Positions 1 to 6,292 of a stretch of DNA of 6,714 nt are shown piece by piece (positions within the stretch are counted from its first letter, which is position 1; each line of letters opens with the position of its first letter). The notes beneath the pieces were generated by a model. It made no database searches. It had not been told where the DNA came from and was given only the letters and a program-made list of their open reading frames with translations. The translations under genes and the position numbers were made by a program. Location of the stretch: assembly GCA_013696265.1 (NCBI GenBank), contig JACCYX010000254.1:1-6714 (forward strand). The letters run 5' to 3'. This DNA is from Chloroflexia bacterium. Its GTDB lineage: Bacteria; Chloroflexota; Chloroflexia; Thermomicrobiales; UBA6265.

Positions 1-111
1 GTGTTCCATCTGGTCAACGCAGGTGGTGACGAAATAGGTCCCTGGCTCGGCGTAGTCGAAGCCTTGAGCCCGAAGCCGCTTCCGGCGCGGGTTGGATGGC
101 TCGTGGGTCAT
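1..111 (-). CDS. REP-associated / IS200-type Y1 transposase, N-terminal fragment cut by window edge
   Basis: The 37 visible codons begin at an ATG at 111 and run off the left edge in frame. They read MTHEPSNPRRKRLRAQGFDY and then AEPGTYFVTTCVDQMEH. The arrangement of an Arg/Lys-rich start, R-x-x-G-[YF]-DY, a short turn, G-x-YFVT-x-C matches the N-terminus of COG1943 / Y1_Tnp (IS200-like, REP-associated tyrosine transposase, RAYT) proteins. In that family the YFVT strand opens the HUH-nuclease fold that cuts single-stranded DNA; the HUH motif and catalytic Tyr would lie outside the window. The ribosome-binding site is weak (GGGAA about six bases upstream). The gene is co-directional with the dinB-like gene 90 bp upstream and is probably unrelated to it in function. 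Whether it is intact, or a domesticated RAYT rather than a mobile IS200, cannot be told from 37 residues. Confidence 0.68.
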   Translation of the reverse strand, partial: MTHEPSNPRRKRLRAQGFDYAEPGTYFVTTCVDQMEH

Positions 112-159
112 GGCGGTTCCCGGTACTTCTGGGGGCTGAACGTATTGGTCGAATCCTAT

Positions 160-197
160 CCGATGTCATCGGAATTAGGGGCCGAGACAAGCTCGGC
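160..197. repeat. Two short inverted repeats between dinB-like gene and transposase
   Basis: Two inverted repeats lie side by side here. The first, CCGATG-T-CATCGG at 160-172, is a perfect palindrome around one base. The second, GCCGAG-acaag-CTCGGC at 181-197, is a 6-bp stem with a 5-base loop starting four bases past the stop codon of the dinB-like gene. The second could serve as a weak transcription end for that gene, but it has no U tract. Alternatively, because IS200/RAYT proteins recognise small hairpins near their ends or in REP repeats, either repeat could be a transposase substrate. No second copy is present in the window to support that. Confidence 0.35.
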
Positions 198-201
198 AAC
201 C

Positions 202-699
202 CTACGATTCGCCGCAAGTGGGTGGCCGGTTCTGGATCGTGCAGAGGGCCTGGCGGATTTCGCCCAGGTGGTAGGCGGTGTGGACGGCGATGGAGACGGC
301 TCCGTACGCGGCGTCTTCTTCCCAGGCGTCGATGCCCTTCAGGACTTCGGTGGCGGCATCCGCTGATTCTCGCAAGCCATGAACCAGGGCCGACCATTCC
401 TCATCGTTGACTGGGCCGATGGTCCACGCCTGTTTCCAATCGATGTGTTCCAGTTCCTGGCCGGTTTCCAGTTCGCCGCGCAAGACATCGAGGTAGTAGG
501 TCGTGTGATTGACCTGCGCCGCGATCGATGCACAGGTTGCCAATACCGGTTGGGAGGCCTCCTCGGCCGAAATCGTGGCCAGGGTTTCGAACAGCGAGTC
601 GCCCCCATCAAGAAAGAGGCCATGATGCGTGTCGAACGTTTCGTCGAGGATTTCGAGGATGGCGGCCTTGAAGTAGGCCGTGCCGCTTTCCTGGGTCAT
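202..699 (-). CDS. DinB-like four-helix-bundle protein (putative metal-dependent enzyme)
   Basis: The product is a 165-residue, soluble, probably cytoplasmic protein of the DinB/YfiT superfamily. Its length is normal for the family. Three His residues sit at the metal-site positions: His65 in AAQVNHTTYYLD, and His140 and His144 in AVHTAYHLGEIRQAL, the characteristic H-x-x-x-H near the last helix. Family members bind Ni/Zn or another divalent metal; characterised ones are thiol-dependent S-transferases (mycothiol- or bacillithiol-linked) or isomerases, but most have no known substrate, and none can be inferred here. The ATG at 699 is chosen because GGAGG lies five bases upstream; the reading frame stays open further upstream to 753, but that extension is Pro/Arg-rich and has no ribosome site. 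The gene follows prs on the same strand after 82 bp, so co-transcription is possible, with a hairpin between them. Confidence 0.82.
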   Translation of the reverse strand: MTQESGTAYFKAAILEILDETFDTHHGLFLDGGDSLFETLATISAEEASQPVLATCASIAAQVNHTTYYLDVLRGELETGQELEHIDWKQAWTIGPVNDEEWSALVHGLRESADAATEVLKGIDAWEEDAAYGAVSIAVHTAYHLGEIRQALCTIQNRPPTCGES

Positions 700-741
700 C
701 GGTTCCTCCGGGAATCTGGGTGGTGTCCACCGTGGCCGGGG

Positions 742-762
742 TGGCCGCCACAAGAGCGGCCA
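742..762 (-). terminator. Weak hairpin downstream of prs
   Basis: TGGCCGC and GCGGCCA form a perfect 7-bp stem around a 7-base loop, starting about 20 bases after the prs stop. No T tract follows on the minus strand, so it is at best a partial or pause-type terminator, or an mRNA-stabilising structure between prs and the dinB-like gene. A second small repeat, GGTGG-tgt-CCACC (719-731), lies between it and the dinB-like start. Confidence 0.35.
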
Positions 763-781
763 GGACGAAGCACGGGTAATC

Positions 782-1726
782 TTAGAATGAGTTGACGAAG
801 AGGCTGCTGACCGATTCGCCCTCGTGGATGCGGTGGATCGCCTCCGCCAGCAAGGGGGCGATCGAGAGCACAGTCATGTTCGGCAGCCGCTTCTCCGGCG
901 CGATCGGCACGGTGTTGGTGGTCACGATTTCGTCCAGCTCGCACGATTGGAGCCGCTCGATCGCCTTGCCCGTGAACAGCCCGTGGGTGCAGGCGAGCGA
1001 GACTCGTTGTACGTTGTATTCCTCCAGCTTCCGCAGCAGTTCGAGGATCGAGCCGCCGGTCGCGATCTCGTCGTCGAGGATGATCACGTTCTTGTCGTGG
1101 ACATCGCCGACGATGGCGTCGATCACGACCTTGTCGTCGGCGAGGCGCTGCTTGCTGCCGGCCGCGACCGGCAGGTGCAGCGTGCGCGCGAACTGGGTCG
1201 CGTTCTTGGCGTTGCCGAGGTCGGGGGAGACGACGATCGTGTTCGCAAGGTCCTGGGTCCGGAAATGGTCGGCCAGCACGTTCAGGGCGTTGAGGTGGTC
1301 GACCGGCACGCTGAAGAAGCCATGCACCTGCGGTGCGTGGAGCTGCATCGTCAGCACCCGGTCGGCGCCGGCCGTGTTCAGCAGGTCGGCCACGAGACGT
1401 GCGCCGATCGAGATCCGGGGCATATCCTTCTTGTCCGAACGTCCGTAGGCGTAGTGGGGAATGACGGCGGTGATCCGGGCCGCCGAGGCGCCCCGCGCGG
1501 CGTCCAGCATCAGCATCAGTTCCATCACGTGTTCCTGCACGGGGGGACACAGCGGCTGGACGATGAAGACATCCTGCTCGCGGCAGTTGGACCGGAGCTG
1601 CACCTGGAGGCAATCGTTGCTGAAACGGTCGATGTTGGTGGGAAGCAAGGGGAGACCGAGGGTGGCGCAAATCTCGGCCGCCAGGTCGGGATGGGCGCTG
1701 CCGCTGAAAATGCCGATTTCGCGCAT
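782..1726 (-). CDS. prs: Ribose-phosphate diphosphokinase (PRPP synthase), RSDKK-type subfamily
   Basis: The enzyme transfers pyrophosphate from ATP to ribose 5-phosphate, giving PRPP for purine, pyrimidine, His, Trp and NAD synthesis. It has 314 residues, the usual class I length, and aligns end to end: N-terminal IGIFSGSAHPDLA, ATP-loop region YAYGRSDKKDMPRISIGARL (about 92-111), catalytic His130 in MQLHAPQVHGFF, Lys192 in the flexible loop (AAGSKQRL), ribose-5-phosphate loop DDEIATGGS (218-226), and C-terminal AEAIHRIHEGESVSSLF. Three canonical residues differ: Asp128 is Gln, Gln of RQD is Ser, and the third Asp of DDxxDTxGT is Ala222. I recall similar motifs in a divergent Prs group of Chloroflexota and Actinobacteria, so these look like subfamily traits and not decay. 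The ATG at 1726 fits the homologous start; AGGAG lies 14 bases upstream, a long spacing. An in-frame ATG at 1777 would lie upstream of the predicted transcript start. Confidence 0.93.
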   Translation of the reverse strand: MREIGIFSGSAHPDLAAEICATLGLPLLPTNIDRFSNDCLQVQLRSNCREQDVFIVQPLCPPVQEHVMELMLMLDAARGASAARITAVIPHYAYGRSDKKDMPRISIGARLVADLLNTAGADRVLTMQLHAPQVHGFFSVPVDHLNALNVLADHFRTQDLANTIVVSPDLGNAKNATQFARTLHLPVAAGSKQRLADDKVVIDAIVGDVHDKNVIILDDEIATGGSILELLRKLEEYNVQRVSLACTHGLFTGKAIERLQSCELDEIVTTNTVPIAPEKRLPNMTVLSIAPLLAEAIHRIHEGESVSSLFVNSF

Positions 1727-1769
1727 GGTGTGGGGTCCGTCTCCTGGCTGGGGCGAGGGCCAGTGATCC

Positions 1770-1797
1770 ACTATCATCCGGCATCCGGCGTTGTCAC
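1770..1797 (-). promoter_or_regulatory. Candidate prs promoter
   Basis: On the minus strand GTGACA (1792-1797; 5 of 6 match to TTGACA) is followed after 16 bases by GATAGT (1770-1775; 4 of 6 match to TATAAT). Transcription would begin near 1763, about 37 bases before the prs ATG. That excludes the longer start at 1777 and supports the one chosen. The spacer contains a doubled GCCGGAT. The call rests on consensus matching only. Confidence 0.45.
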
Positions 1798-1843
1798 GCT
1801 GATGCTACCCTGCCGACCGGGCCGCCACAATCCGCCGGACGCG

Positions 1844-1877
1844 AACGCGGCCCGGAACGGAGGTTCCGGGCCGCGTT
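1844..1877 (-). terminator. Strong hairpin terminator after the SNase-domain gene
   Basis: A perfect 15-bp stem (AACGCGGCCCGGAAC paired with GTTCCGGGCCGCGTT) encloses the 4-base loop GGAG. It begins 21 bases past the stop of the gene at 1899-4340 and precedes the prs promoter, so it insulates the two units. On the minus strand only two Ts follow the stem, so termination may need the stem strength alone or be imperfect. The plus-strand side has TTT, but no plus-strand gene leads into it. Confidence 0.72.
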
Positions 1878-1898
1878 TCGAGGTGTTCGAGGTGACGG

Positions 1899-4340
1899 TC
1901 AGCGAGACGTTCGGCGATAGGTGGCCCGGTTCAAGGTCGGCGCCACCGCCGCCTGGGGCTCGGCGATGTCGGTGATCGCGCCTTCGCATGCTCCCCAGAG
2001 GCCGAGTCCTTCAGCCTTGGCGATGGACTGCGAGCCCAACAGCCAGCCTTCGTAGCGGGTGTTCGGTTCGCTGATGCCGGCGGTGGCCGCGCCCTCGGCG
2101 ACAAGGGCTTCCGACACCAGGAAGTAGCGCCCATCTTCGGCCGGAGCCCAGACATCGCGGACCCAATTGCCGCGGGCATCGACATCCGTGGCCTGGCGTT
2201 CGAGCCGCACCGTCTCGCCTTCGACCAGTTCGCGGTTGGCGGCGGTGGCCTCGGCGGCGTAGCAGTCGTCGTCGGTCGGCACGTCGAGCCCCAGGTAGCG
2301 AACCGTTTGCCGCACGCCGTCGATTTCGATCACGATCTCCTCGGCGCTGAGGACATCCACCACCTCGGCGTCGACGTACCCCGGTGTGGCGGCTTCGCTG
2401 GCGTCCTGGGCGAGCGGCGCCGGATCGTCCAGGGCGGAACTGAGGTCGATCTCCTGGTCGCCCGCCACGAGAGTCAGTTGCTGGGCGTCCGGCGGGACGA
2501 GGAAGGTCAGCGCGAACGGGTGGCCCTCGTCCGCGGCCCAGAGGATGGCGTCCGTGTTGCCGTAGGCGGGAGTGTGACCCAGCAATCCGCTCACCCAGGC
2601 ATTGCCGACATCGACCAGCATTTCCTCGCCATCGGCGTAGAGCCGGAACTCGCTCACGTCGAAGACCTGTCGCGCATCGCTCCAGTTCTCTCCGTACATC
2701 GAGAGCACCACCCATTCGCCGTAGCCGCCGACGGATGCCAGGTCCGGCAGTTCGGACACGGTTTCCCCGCGGGCCGCGCCCGTGATGGAGTACCGGAAAG
2801 CGCCGCTGGCCAGGGCTTGCTCCGGCGTACTGCCGGGATCCACGCTCGCTGGCTGCGATTCCAGGGTCGGATCGGGCTCCTCGGTGGTCGGAACCTCCGT
2901 CGATTCACGCAGAACTTCCGTCGCTTCGTCCGGGATGGCCGGTTCCTGGCGGCCTGGAACCTCGGTCGGTTCGCCAGGCGCCACCGTCTCGGTTGCCGGC
3001 ACGTCAGTCGCTGGCACCTCGGTTGTTGGCGCTTCCGTGGCCGGCACGTCTGGGGCTGGCTCGTCCGTCGCCGGCGCTTGATCTTCGGGCGCCTCGGTGA
3101 CTGGTGGGTCGGTCGACTCCTCTGACGGACTCGTCGGTTCCGCGGGAGGATCGGTTGGCGCGGCTTCCAGCGCCGTGGTCGGCTCGATCGGGACATCTGT
3201 CGGCTCAGCGTAGTCGCCGATGCCGGGATCGGCGGGCGTGATCTCGCCTTCCTGGCCGCCGGTCCCGGCATCGTCAGGATTCGAGGTGGCGATCTGGTCG
3301 CCGTTCGGCGGCCCGCTGGTGCCGTCTGAGTCGGCCGTCGTCGGTTCCGGTGTCTCGCCAGCCACACCAGAGCCGGCGGATTGGTCATCCTCAACCTGGC
3401 TGATGTCTGGGTCGTCCCGTTCATCGAATCCGAGGCGCCGCTCGATATTCGCGGGCAGGGTGAAATCGACATTCGCGGGGAGGCTATCGCGCCCGAAGTA
3501 GAGTCCGGCGAAGATCAGCACGGCGAGGATCACCGACCGCAGCCCCCAGACCAGTCCCCGGTGGAACTGGTGATGCTCCTCATCGGCGGGTGGTGGGGCG
3601 TCCTCCGCCTTGACCTTTGGCCAGGTGGAGCGGCTCGAACGCGGAGTCGCAACCGCTGAATCCGACGGACCGTCGAGATTGGCGGCCGCCCAGGCCGAGA
3701 TCAACGGGCCCGTCGCTGCCTCACGGGCTCGCGCGGGCGTTGCTGATGATGGAATCCCATGCTGTTCGACCGGTGGCCACGCCTGCTTCGCCCGCGCGGT
3801 TTCTGGCGCGACATCGGGGTCGTATCCGAAATCCGGGAGTGGCGGCAGCGCGATCGGGGTGGAAGCGCCAATCGCGTTTGCCCACTCGCCTCTCGCCTCC
3901 GGTTGGCTGATCCGTGGTTCCTCACGCGGCGACACGAGCCGGCCGGAAGCGGCGCTGACGAGTTTTGCGGCCGCGCCGCGTCCGTCACGGACCCGGACTG
4001 ACAGTCGGTCGGTTTCGTCGACCCGGCCCGCGCCGCCCTGGGGCGTCACCGAGATCCGCACGCCGTTGGCGGAGAGCAACCTGGGTTCGGGCCGGAGCCA
4101 GGACCGAGGCGCTTCGAGCGCGAGCGTGCCCTCGTGGATCATGGCCAAACGCTCGCCGGTCAGGACCAGCAGCGCCGGAATCTCGGTGCCGGAGCCGACG
4201 ACGAGGACCTGGCCATCCCACTGGATACCTTCGTCGCGCAGCGCGTGCCAAAGCTCGGCTCCCGGGCGCGGCGCTTCGGTTGGGGTGCTTGGAGTCGAGC
4301 GACGCGGCGCCCGCCCGGGTGACGTAGAATCGAAAGCCAT
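1899..4340 (-). CDS. Membrane-anchored modular protein: N-terminal domain, stalk, DUF4352-like and degenerate SNase-like domain
   Basis: The 813-residue product is not a named family as a whole. Order of parts: a folded N-terminal region (about 27-136, beta-rich, ALLVLTGERLAMIHEG, perhaps PH-like; uncertain); a disordered stretch (137-260); one membrane helix (263-283, SVILAVLIFAGLYFG) preceded by Arg/His; a Pro/Thr/Glu/Ala-rich stalk (313-505); a DUF4352-like immunoglobulin-type domain (about 535-635, ending FALTFLVPPDAQQLTLV); and a staphylococcal-nuclease-like domain (654-786). The helix should place the N-terminus inside and the stalk and last two domains outside. In the nuclease domain VRYLGLDVP keeps the equivalents of Arg35 and Asp40, but Glu43 is Thr689, Arg87 is Asn725 and the GDT turn is AEE, so nuclease activity is doubtful. 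Cys693 and Cys785 may form a disulfide, as in exported members. The ATG at 4340 has GGAGG eight bases upstream. Function is unknown; surface binding or scaffolding is an inference. Confidence 0.85.
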   Translation of the reverse strand: MAFDSTSPGRAPRRSTPSTPTEAPRPGAELWHALRDEGIQWDGQVLVVGSGTEIPALLVLTGERLAMIHEGTLALEAPRSWLRPEPRLLSANGVRISVTPQGGAGRVDETDRLSVRVRDGRGAAAKLVSAASGRLVSPREEPRISQPEARGEWANAIGASTPIALPPLPDFGYDPDVAPETARAKQAWPPVEQHGIPSSATPARAREAATGPLISAWAAANLDGPSDSAVATPRSSRSTWPKVKAEDAPPPADEEHHQFHRGLVWGLRSVILAVLIFAGLYFGRDSLPANVDFTLPANIERRLGFDERDDPDISQVEDDQSAGSGVAGETPEPTTADSDGTSGPPNGDQIATSNPDDAGTGGQEGEITPADPGIGDYAEPTDVPIEPTTALEAAPTDPPAEPTSPSEESTDPPVTEAPEDQAPATDEPAPDVPATEAPTTEVPATDVPATETVAPGEPTEVPGRQEPAIPDEATEVLRESTEVPTTEEPDPTLESQPASVDPGSTPEQALASGAFRYSITGAARGETVSELPDLASVGGYGEWVVLSMYGENWSDARQVFDVSEFRLYADGEEMLVDVGNAWVSGLLGHTPAYGNTDAILWAADEGHPFALTFLVPPDAQQLTLVAGDQEIDLSSALDDPAPLAQDASEAATPGYVDAEVVDVLSAEEIVIEIDGVRQTVRYLGLDVPTDDDCYAAEATAANRELVEGETVRLERQATDVDARGNWVRDVWAPAEDGRYFLVSEALVAEGAATAGISEPNTRYEGWLLGSQSIAKAEGLGLWGACEGAITDIAEPQAAVAPTLNRATYRRTSR
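2952..3071 (-). repeat. Degenerate tandem repeats coding the Pro/Thr/Glu stalk
   Basis: The densest part of the stalk (residues about 424-463) is built of short units related to T-E-V-P-A and T-D-V-P-A (for example TEVPATDVPATETV). The DNA shows matching imperfect repeats of the GGCACCTCGGTTG type. The looser Pro/Thr/Glu-rich region extends over roughly 2826-3404. Such stalks usually hold an outer domain away from the membrane and vary in length between strains by repeat slippage. Confidence 0.6.
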
Positions 4341-4423
4341 TGTGGGAACCTCCGTTGCTGGCGGGGCGCGCCGCATCGGGAAAGAGATCGTCACCAGTGC
4401 CGGGAGCATGCGAAACGCCATTC

Positions 4424-4464
4424 AGCGGCCAGGTTCCCAACGCGCCGGAACCGGGCTGGCCGCT
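4424..4464 (-). promoter_or_regulatory. Nested hairpin in the leader of the SNase-domain gene
   Basis: AGCGGCCA (4424-4431) pairs with TGGCCGCT (4457-4464). Directly inside, GGTTCC (4432-4437) pairs with GGAACC (4447-4452). This leaves a 9-base loop and a 4-base bulge (4453-4456), 14 bp in all. If transcription starts near 4535, the hairpin sits in the middle of a leader of about 195 bases, some 80 bases before the start codon. It could affect mRNA stability or translation. It matches no riboswitch class I recognise and has no U tract, so it is not a plain attenuator. Confidence 0.5.
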
Positions 4465-4530
4465 CTTCACGTCGATCGAGTCCGCGCTCCGGGGTGTCCG
4501 CCCGACATCGCCAGCCGCGACCTGATCGCT

Positions 4531-4549
4531 GTGTACGTACACTATAGCA
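4531..4549 (-). promoter_or_regulatory. Extended -10 promoter with overlapping 12-bp palindrome
   Basis: On the minus strand TGC-TATAGT (4549 down to 4541) matches the extended -10 element TGn-TATAAT with one mismatch; no good -35 was found, which is typical of extended -10 promoters. The perfect palindrome GTGTACGTACAC (4531-4542) overlaps the last bases of the -10 and the expected start point near 4534. A protein dimer bound there would block initiation. The promoter would drive the gene at 1899-4340 with a leader of about 195 bases. Confidence 0.5.
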
Positions 4550-4595
4550 CATCGCTGGGGTTAAGGAACACAAGGAGGATGGGTAGCAGGGAGTA

Positions 4596-4644
4596 TGCGA
4601 CTCATCGCGGGGACCGGACGCAGTCGCACACGACCGCATGCGGT
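4596..4644. repeat. Inverted repeats downstream of the PucR-type gene
   Basis: TGCGACT (4596-4602) pairs with AGTCGCA (4622-4628), with GCG/CGC pairing inside across a bulge, giving a hairpin of about 10 bp. Next to it lies the perfect 12-bp palindrome ACCGCATGCGGT (4633-4644). Both are 40-90 bases past the stop of the PucR-type gene, before the promoter of the next gene. Neither has a T tract on the minus strand, so they may contribute to transcription ending only weakly. The remainder of this 343-bp gap shows no supportable small gene. Confidence 0.35.
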
Positions 4645-4683
4645 TTGGACGGGGTCCGAGCGGGACGACGATGTTGCCGTGGG

Positions 4684-6183
4684 CTACATCACGACCGGAG
4701 GCGCCGGCGGCAGTTCCGCCGCGAGGAGGGCGAGGTGCAGGCCGAGGCGCCCGCCGGGATCGTCGGGGTCGAGATCCAGCACCGCGCGGATTTGCCGCAT
4801 CCGGTAGGTGAGCGTGTTGCGGTGAATGCCGAGCCGTTCCGCTGTCGGCCGCTGCGCGCCGCCGTATTCGAGGTAGACGCGCAGCGTCTCGCGCAACAAT
4901 CCGCGCCGATCCTCCCGGAGCAACTGGCCCACGAGGCTGTCCACGTAGCGGTGCAACTCCGGCGCGCCCCAGCGATCGTAGAGGAGGCGAAAGGCTCCAA
5001 GGTGGACGTTATCGTCGAACTGGATTTCGTTCCGGAGCAGGAGCCGGCGCTGTTGCAGGCCCGCGATGTAGCGGACCTGCCGGACGGCCTCGGGGAGTTG
5101 CCGCGCCGAAGGGATCGGGGCCGAGACCGCGATGCTGGCCTGGGAATCCCGCGGCAGCGGGGAGTTGACCAGCACCGTTCGGGCCCGGGATTCCTGGATG
5201 GTGACGATACAGGCCGACAGGCCGTCGATCATGCCGGCATCGTGCATCGACCCATAGGTCGCGATCCGCCGCCGCACCTCGGCGTCCCGCTCACCGGGGA
5301 CGTGCAGCGCGACGCGGAGCTGGGCGCCGACCGGCAGACCGGCGCGAAGGGCGTTGGCCGCCAGGTGTTCACTCGAATTGCCGGCCGATGGTTGGAGCAG
5401 GGCGTTCAGCGCCTGGATCCGGGCCGTGCCGTGGGGCGCGGTGGCGTCCGCCTGGTCGAGCGAGCGCTGGATGCCGTCGCGGAGGCGGCGGACCACGAGC
5501 CGCCCGAGGGCCAGGTGGTCGGGCGGGACCGGACCGATCCACAGCATGCGCTGCCCCAGCAAATGCTGCCTGATCCATTCGGCCCCGTCTTGCCCTGGGT
5601 AGCCGGTGTTGGCGACCGAGGGCCGCGATTCACCATGCTCGGTCGTCGAAAAGAGGATCGCGCCGCTCGCGGTCGTGATCGTAATGCCCAGGCTGAGGCG
5701 CGCCGAAAGCGACTCGATCAACTCGCCGGGCCGCGCGTCGCGGGCCGTCAATTCGGCGATCGTGCGTTCGATGTCGGCGCCGGTTCGGAGCAGGTCTCCC
5801 CGGCGCGAGGTCAGGAGCCGATTGATGTCGCTTTCCAGTTCGTTCGAGATGATGGGAACGCCGAGAATGGGCAGGGCGGCTCCTGGCGGCGGCGTCGCGG
5901 GGTGGTCGATGACGACGCCGGCGACCGGTTGACCGAAGAGTTCGCTGATCAGCATCGCCAACGGCACGCCCGATTCGGCCACGATCCGGTTGGGCATCAG
6001 CACCAATTCGCCGCCGCGCAGCGAGGGCAGCATCGGGGCGCCGGTGCGGGCGCTGACCACCCATTCCACATCGCGATCCAGCGGATCCTCGTTGCCCACC
6101 GGCCGCCCAGTGCTGAGCACCTTGAGCTGGGGCTCCCATGAGATGAGATCGCGGAGTGTGATTTCGCCGTTGCGTGATGTCAT
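4684..6183 (-). CDS. PucR/CdaR-family transcriptional regulator
   Basis: The 499-residue product is a full-length member of the PucR family, cytoplasmic regulators of purine, sugar-acid or amino-acid metabolism and of transport genes. An N-terminal PucR sensor domain covers about 9-126 (ITLRDLISW at the start; GVVIDHPA at the end). A middle region (about 130-235, LSLGITITTASGAILFSTTE) resembles a GAF-like sensor segment, followed by a CdaR GGDEF-like region (about 270-380) without a catalytic GGDEF motif. The C-terminal PucR-type helix-turn-helix (HTH_30) lies at 430-489, with PTAERLGIHRNTLTYRMRQI as its recognition portion. The ligand cannot be deduced. The ATG at 6183 is preferred because the PucR domain starts right after it and AGGTG lies just upstream; in-frame ATGs at 6240 and 6276 exist, and 6240 coincides with the predicted transcript start, so a leaderless 518-residue form is possible. 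It diverges from the ECF S-component-like gene, its likely target. Confidence 0.9.
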   Translation of the reverse strand: MTSRNGEITLRDLISWEPQLKVLSTGRPVGNEDPLDRDVEWVVSARTGAPMLPSLRGGELVLMPNRIVAESGVPLAMLISELFGQPVAGVVIDHPATPPPGAALPILGVPIISNELESDINRLLTSRRGDLLRTGADIERTIAELTARDARPGELIESLSARLSLGITITTASGAILFSTTEHGESRPSVANTGYPGQDGAEWIRQHLLGQRMLWIGPVPPDHLALGRLVVRRLRDGIQRSLDQADATAPHGTARIQALNALLQPSAGNSSEHLAANALRAGLPVGAQLRVALHVPGERDAEVRRRIATYGSMHDAGMIDGLSACIVTIQESRARTVLVNSPLPRDSQASIAVSAPIPSARQLPEAVRQVRYIAGLQQRRLLLRNEIQFDDNVHLGAFRLLYDRWGAPELHRYVDSLVGQLLREDRRGLLRETLRVYLEYGGAQRPTAERLGIHRNTLTYRMRQIRAVLDLDPDDPGGRLGLHLALLAAELPPAPPVVM

Positions 6184-6246
6184 GCCACACCTGCCGTATG
6201 GGGCATCGCCTGGGAGCCAAGCCTGCCCGAAGACCTTCATGACACC

Positions 6247-6275
6247 ATTAGAACGGATACTGTGCATCTTGACCA
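6247..6275 (-). promoter_or_regulatory. Candidate promoter of the PucR-type regulator
   Basis: On the minus strand TGGTCA (6270-6275; 4 of 6 to TTGACA) is followed after exactly 17 bases by TCTAAT (6247-6252; 5 of 6 to TATAAT). Transcription would begin near 6240, either leaving a 57-base leader to the ATG at 6183 or starting on the in-frame ATG at 6240. It lies in the AT-rich part of the divergent region. Confidence 0.5.
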
Positions 6276-6278
6276 CTG

Positions 6279-6292
6279 CTGATCGTGATCAG
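6279..6292. promoter_or_regulatory. Palindromic operator candidate CTGATC-GT-GATCAG
   Basis: Two perfect 6-bp arms flank a 2-base centre. The site sits three bases upstream of the -35 of the regulator's promoter (about -39 to -52). That is a typical position for an activator or autoregulating protein between divergent genes, so the PucR-type regulator is the natural candidate to bind it. No PucR-family consensus known to me matches it exactly. Confidence 0.45.

Noticed and set aside
696..1784. A 362-codon minus-strand frame overlapping prs.
   Set aside because: It is the off-frame shadow of prs, Arg/Pro-rich and without domains.
824..1975. A 383-codon plus-strand open frame opposite prs.
   Set aside because: It is antisense to a well-conserved enzyme gene, crosses the terminator hairpin, and has no ribosome site or family resemblance.
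2952..3071. Repeated short units suggesting a CRISPR or mobile repeat array.
   Set aside because: The units are imperfect, without spacers, in frame, and encode a Pro/Thr/Glu-rich stalk within one protein.
4341..4421. An upstream extension of the surface-protein gene to an ATG at 4421.
   Set aside because: It has no ribosome-binding site, whereas the ATG at 4340 has GGAGG at good spacing. The extra residues show no conserved character.
4595..4807. A 70-codon plus-strand open frame following a GGGAG sequence.
   Set aside because: It overlaps the end of the PucR-type gene on the other strand, and its composition is that of a shadow frame.
3610..6141. An open frame of 843 codons on the plus strand, opposite the surface-protein and PucR-type genes.
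   Set aside because: It spans two genes and the gap between them on the other strand. Its protein is Arg/Gly/Ala-rich with no recognisable domain, and it is the expected result of GC-rich codon bias opposite real genes.
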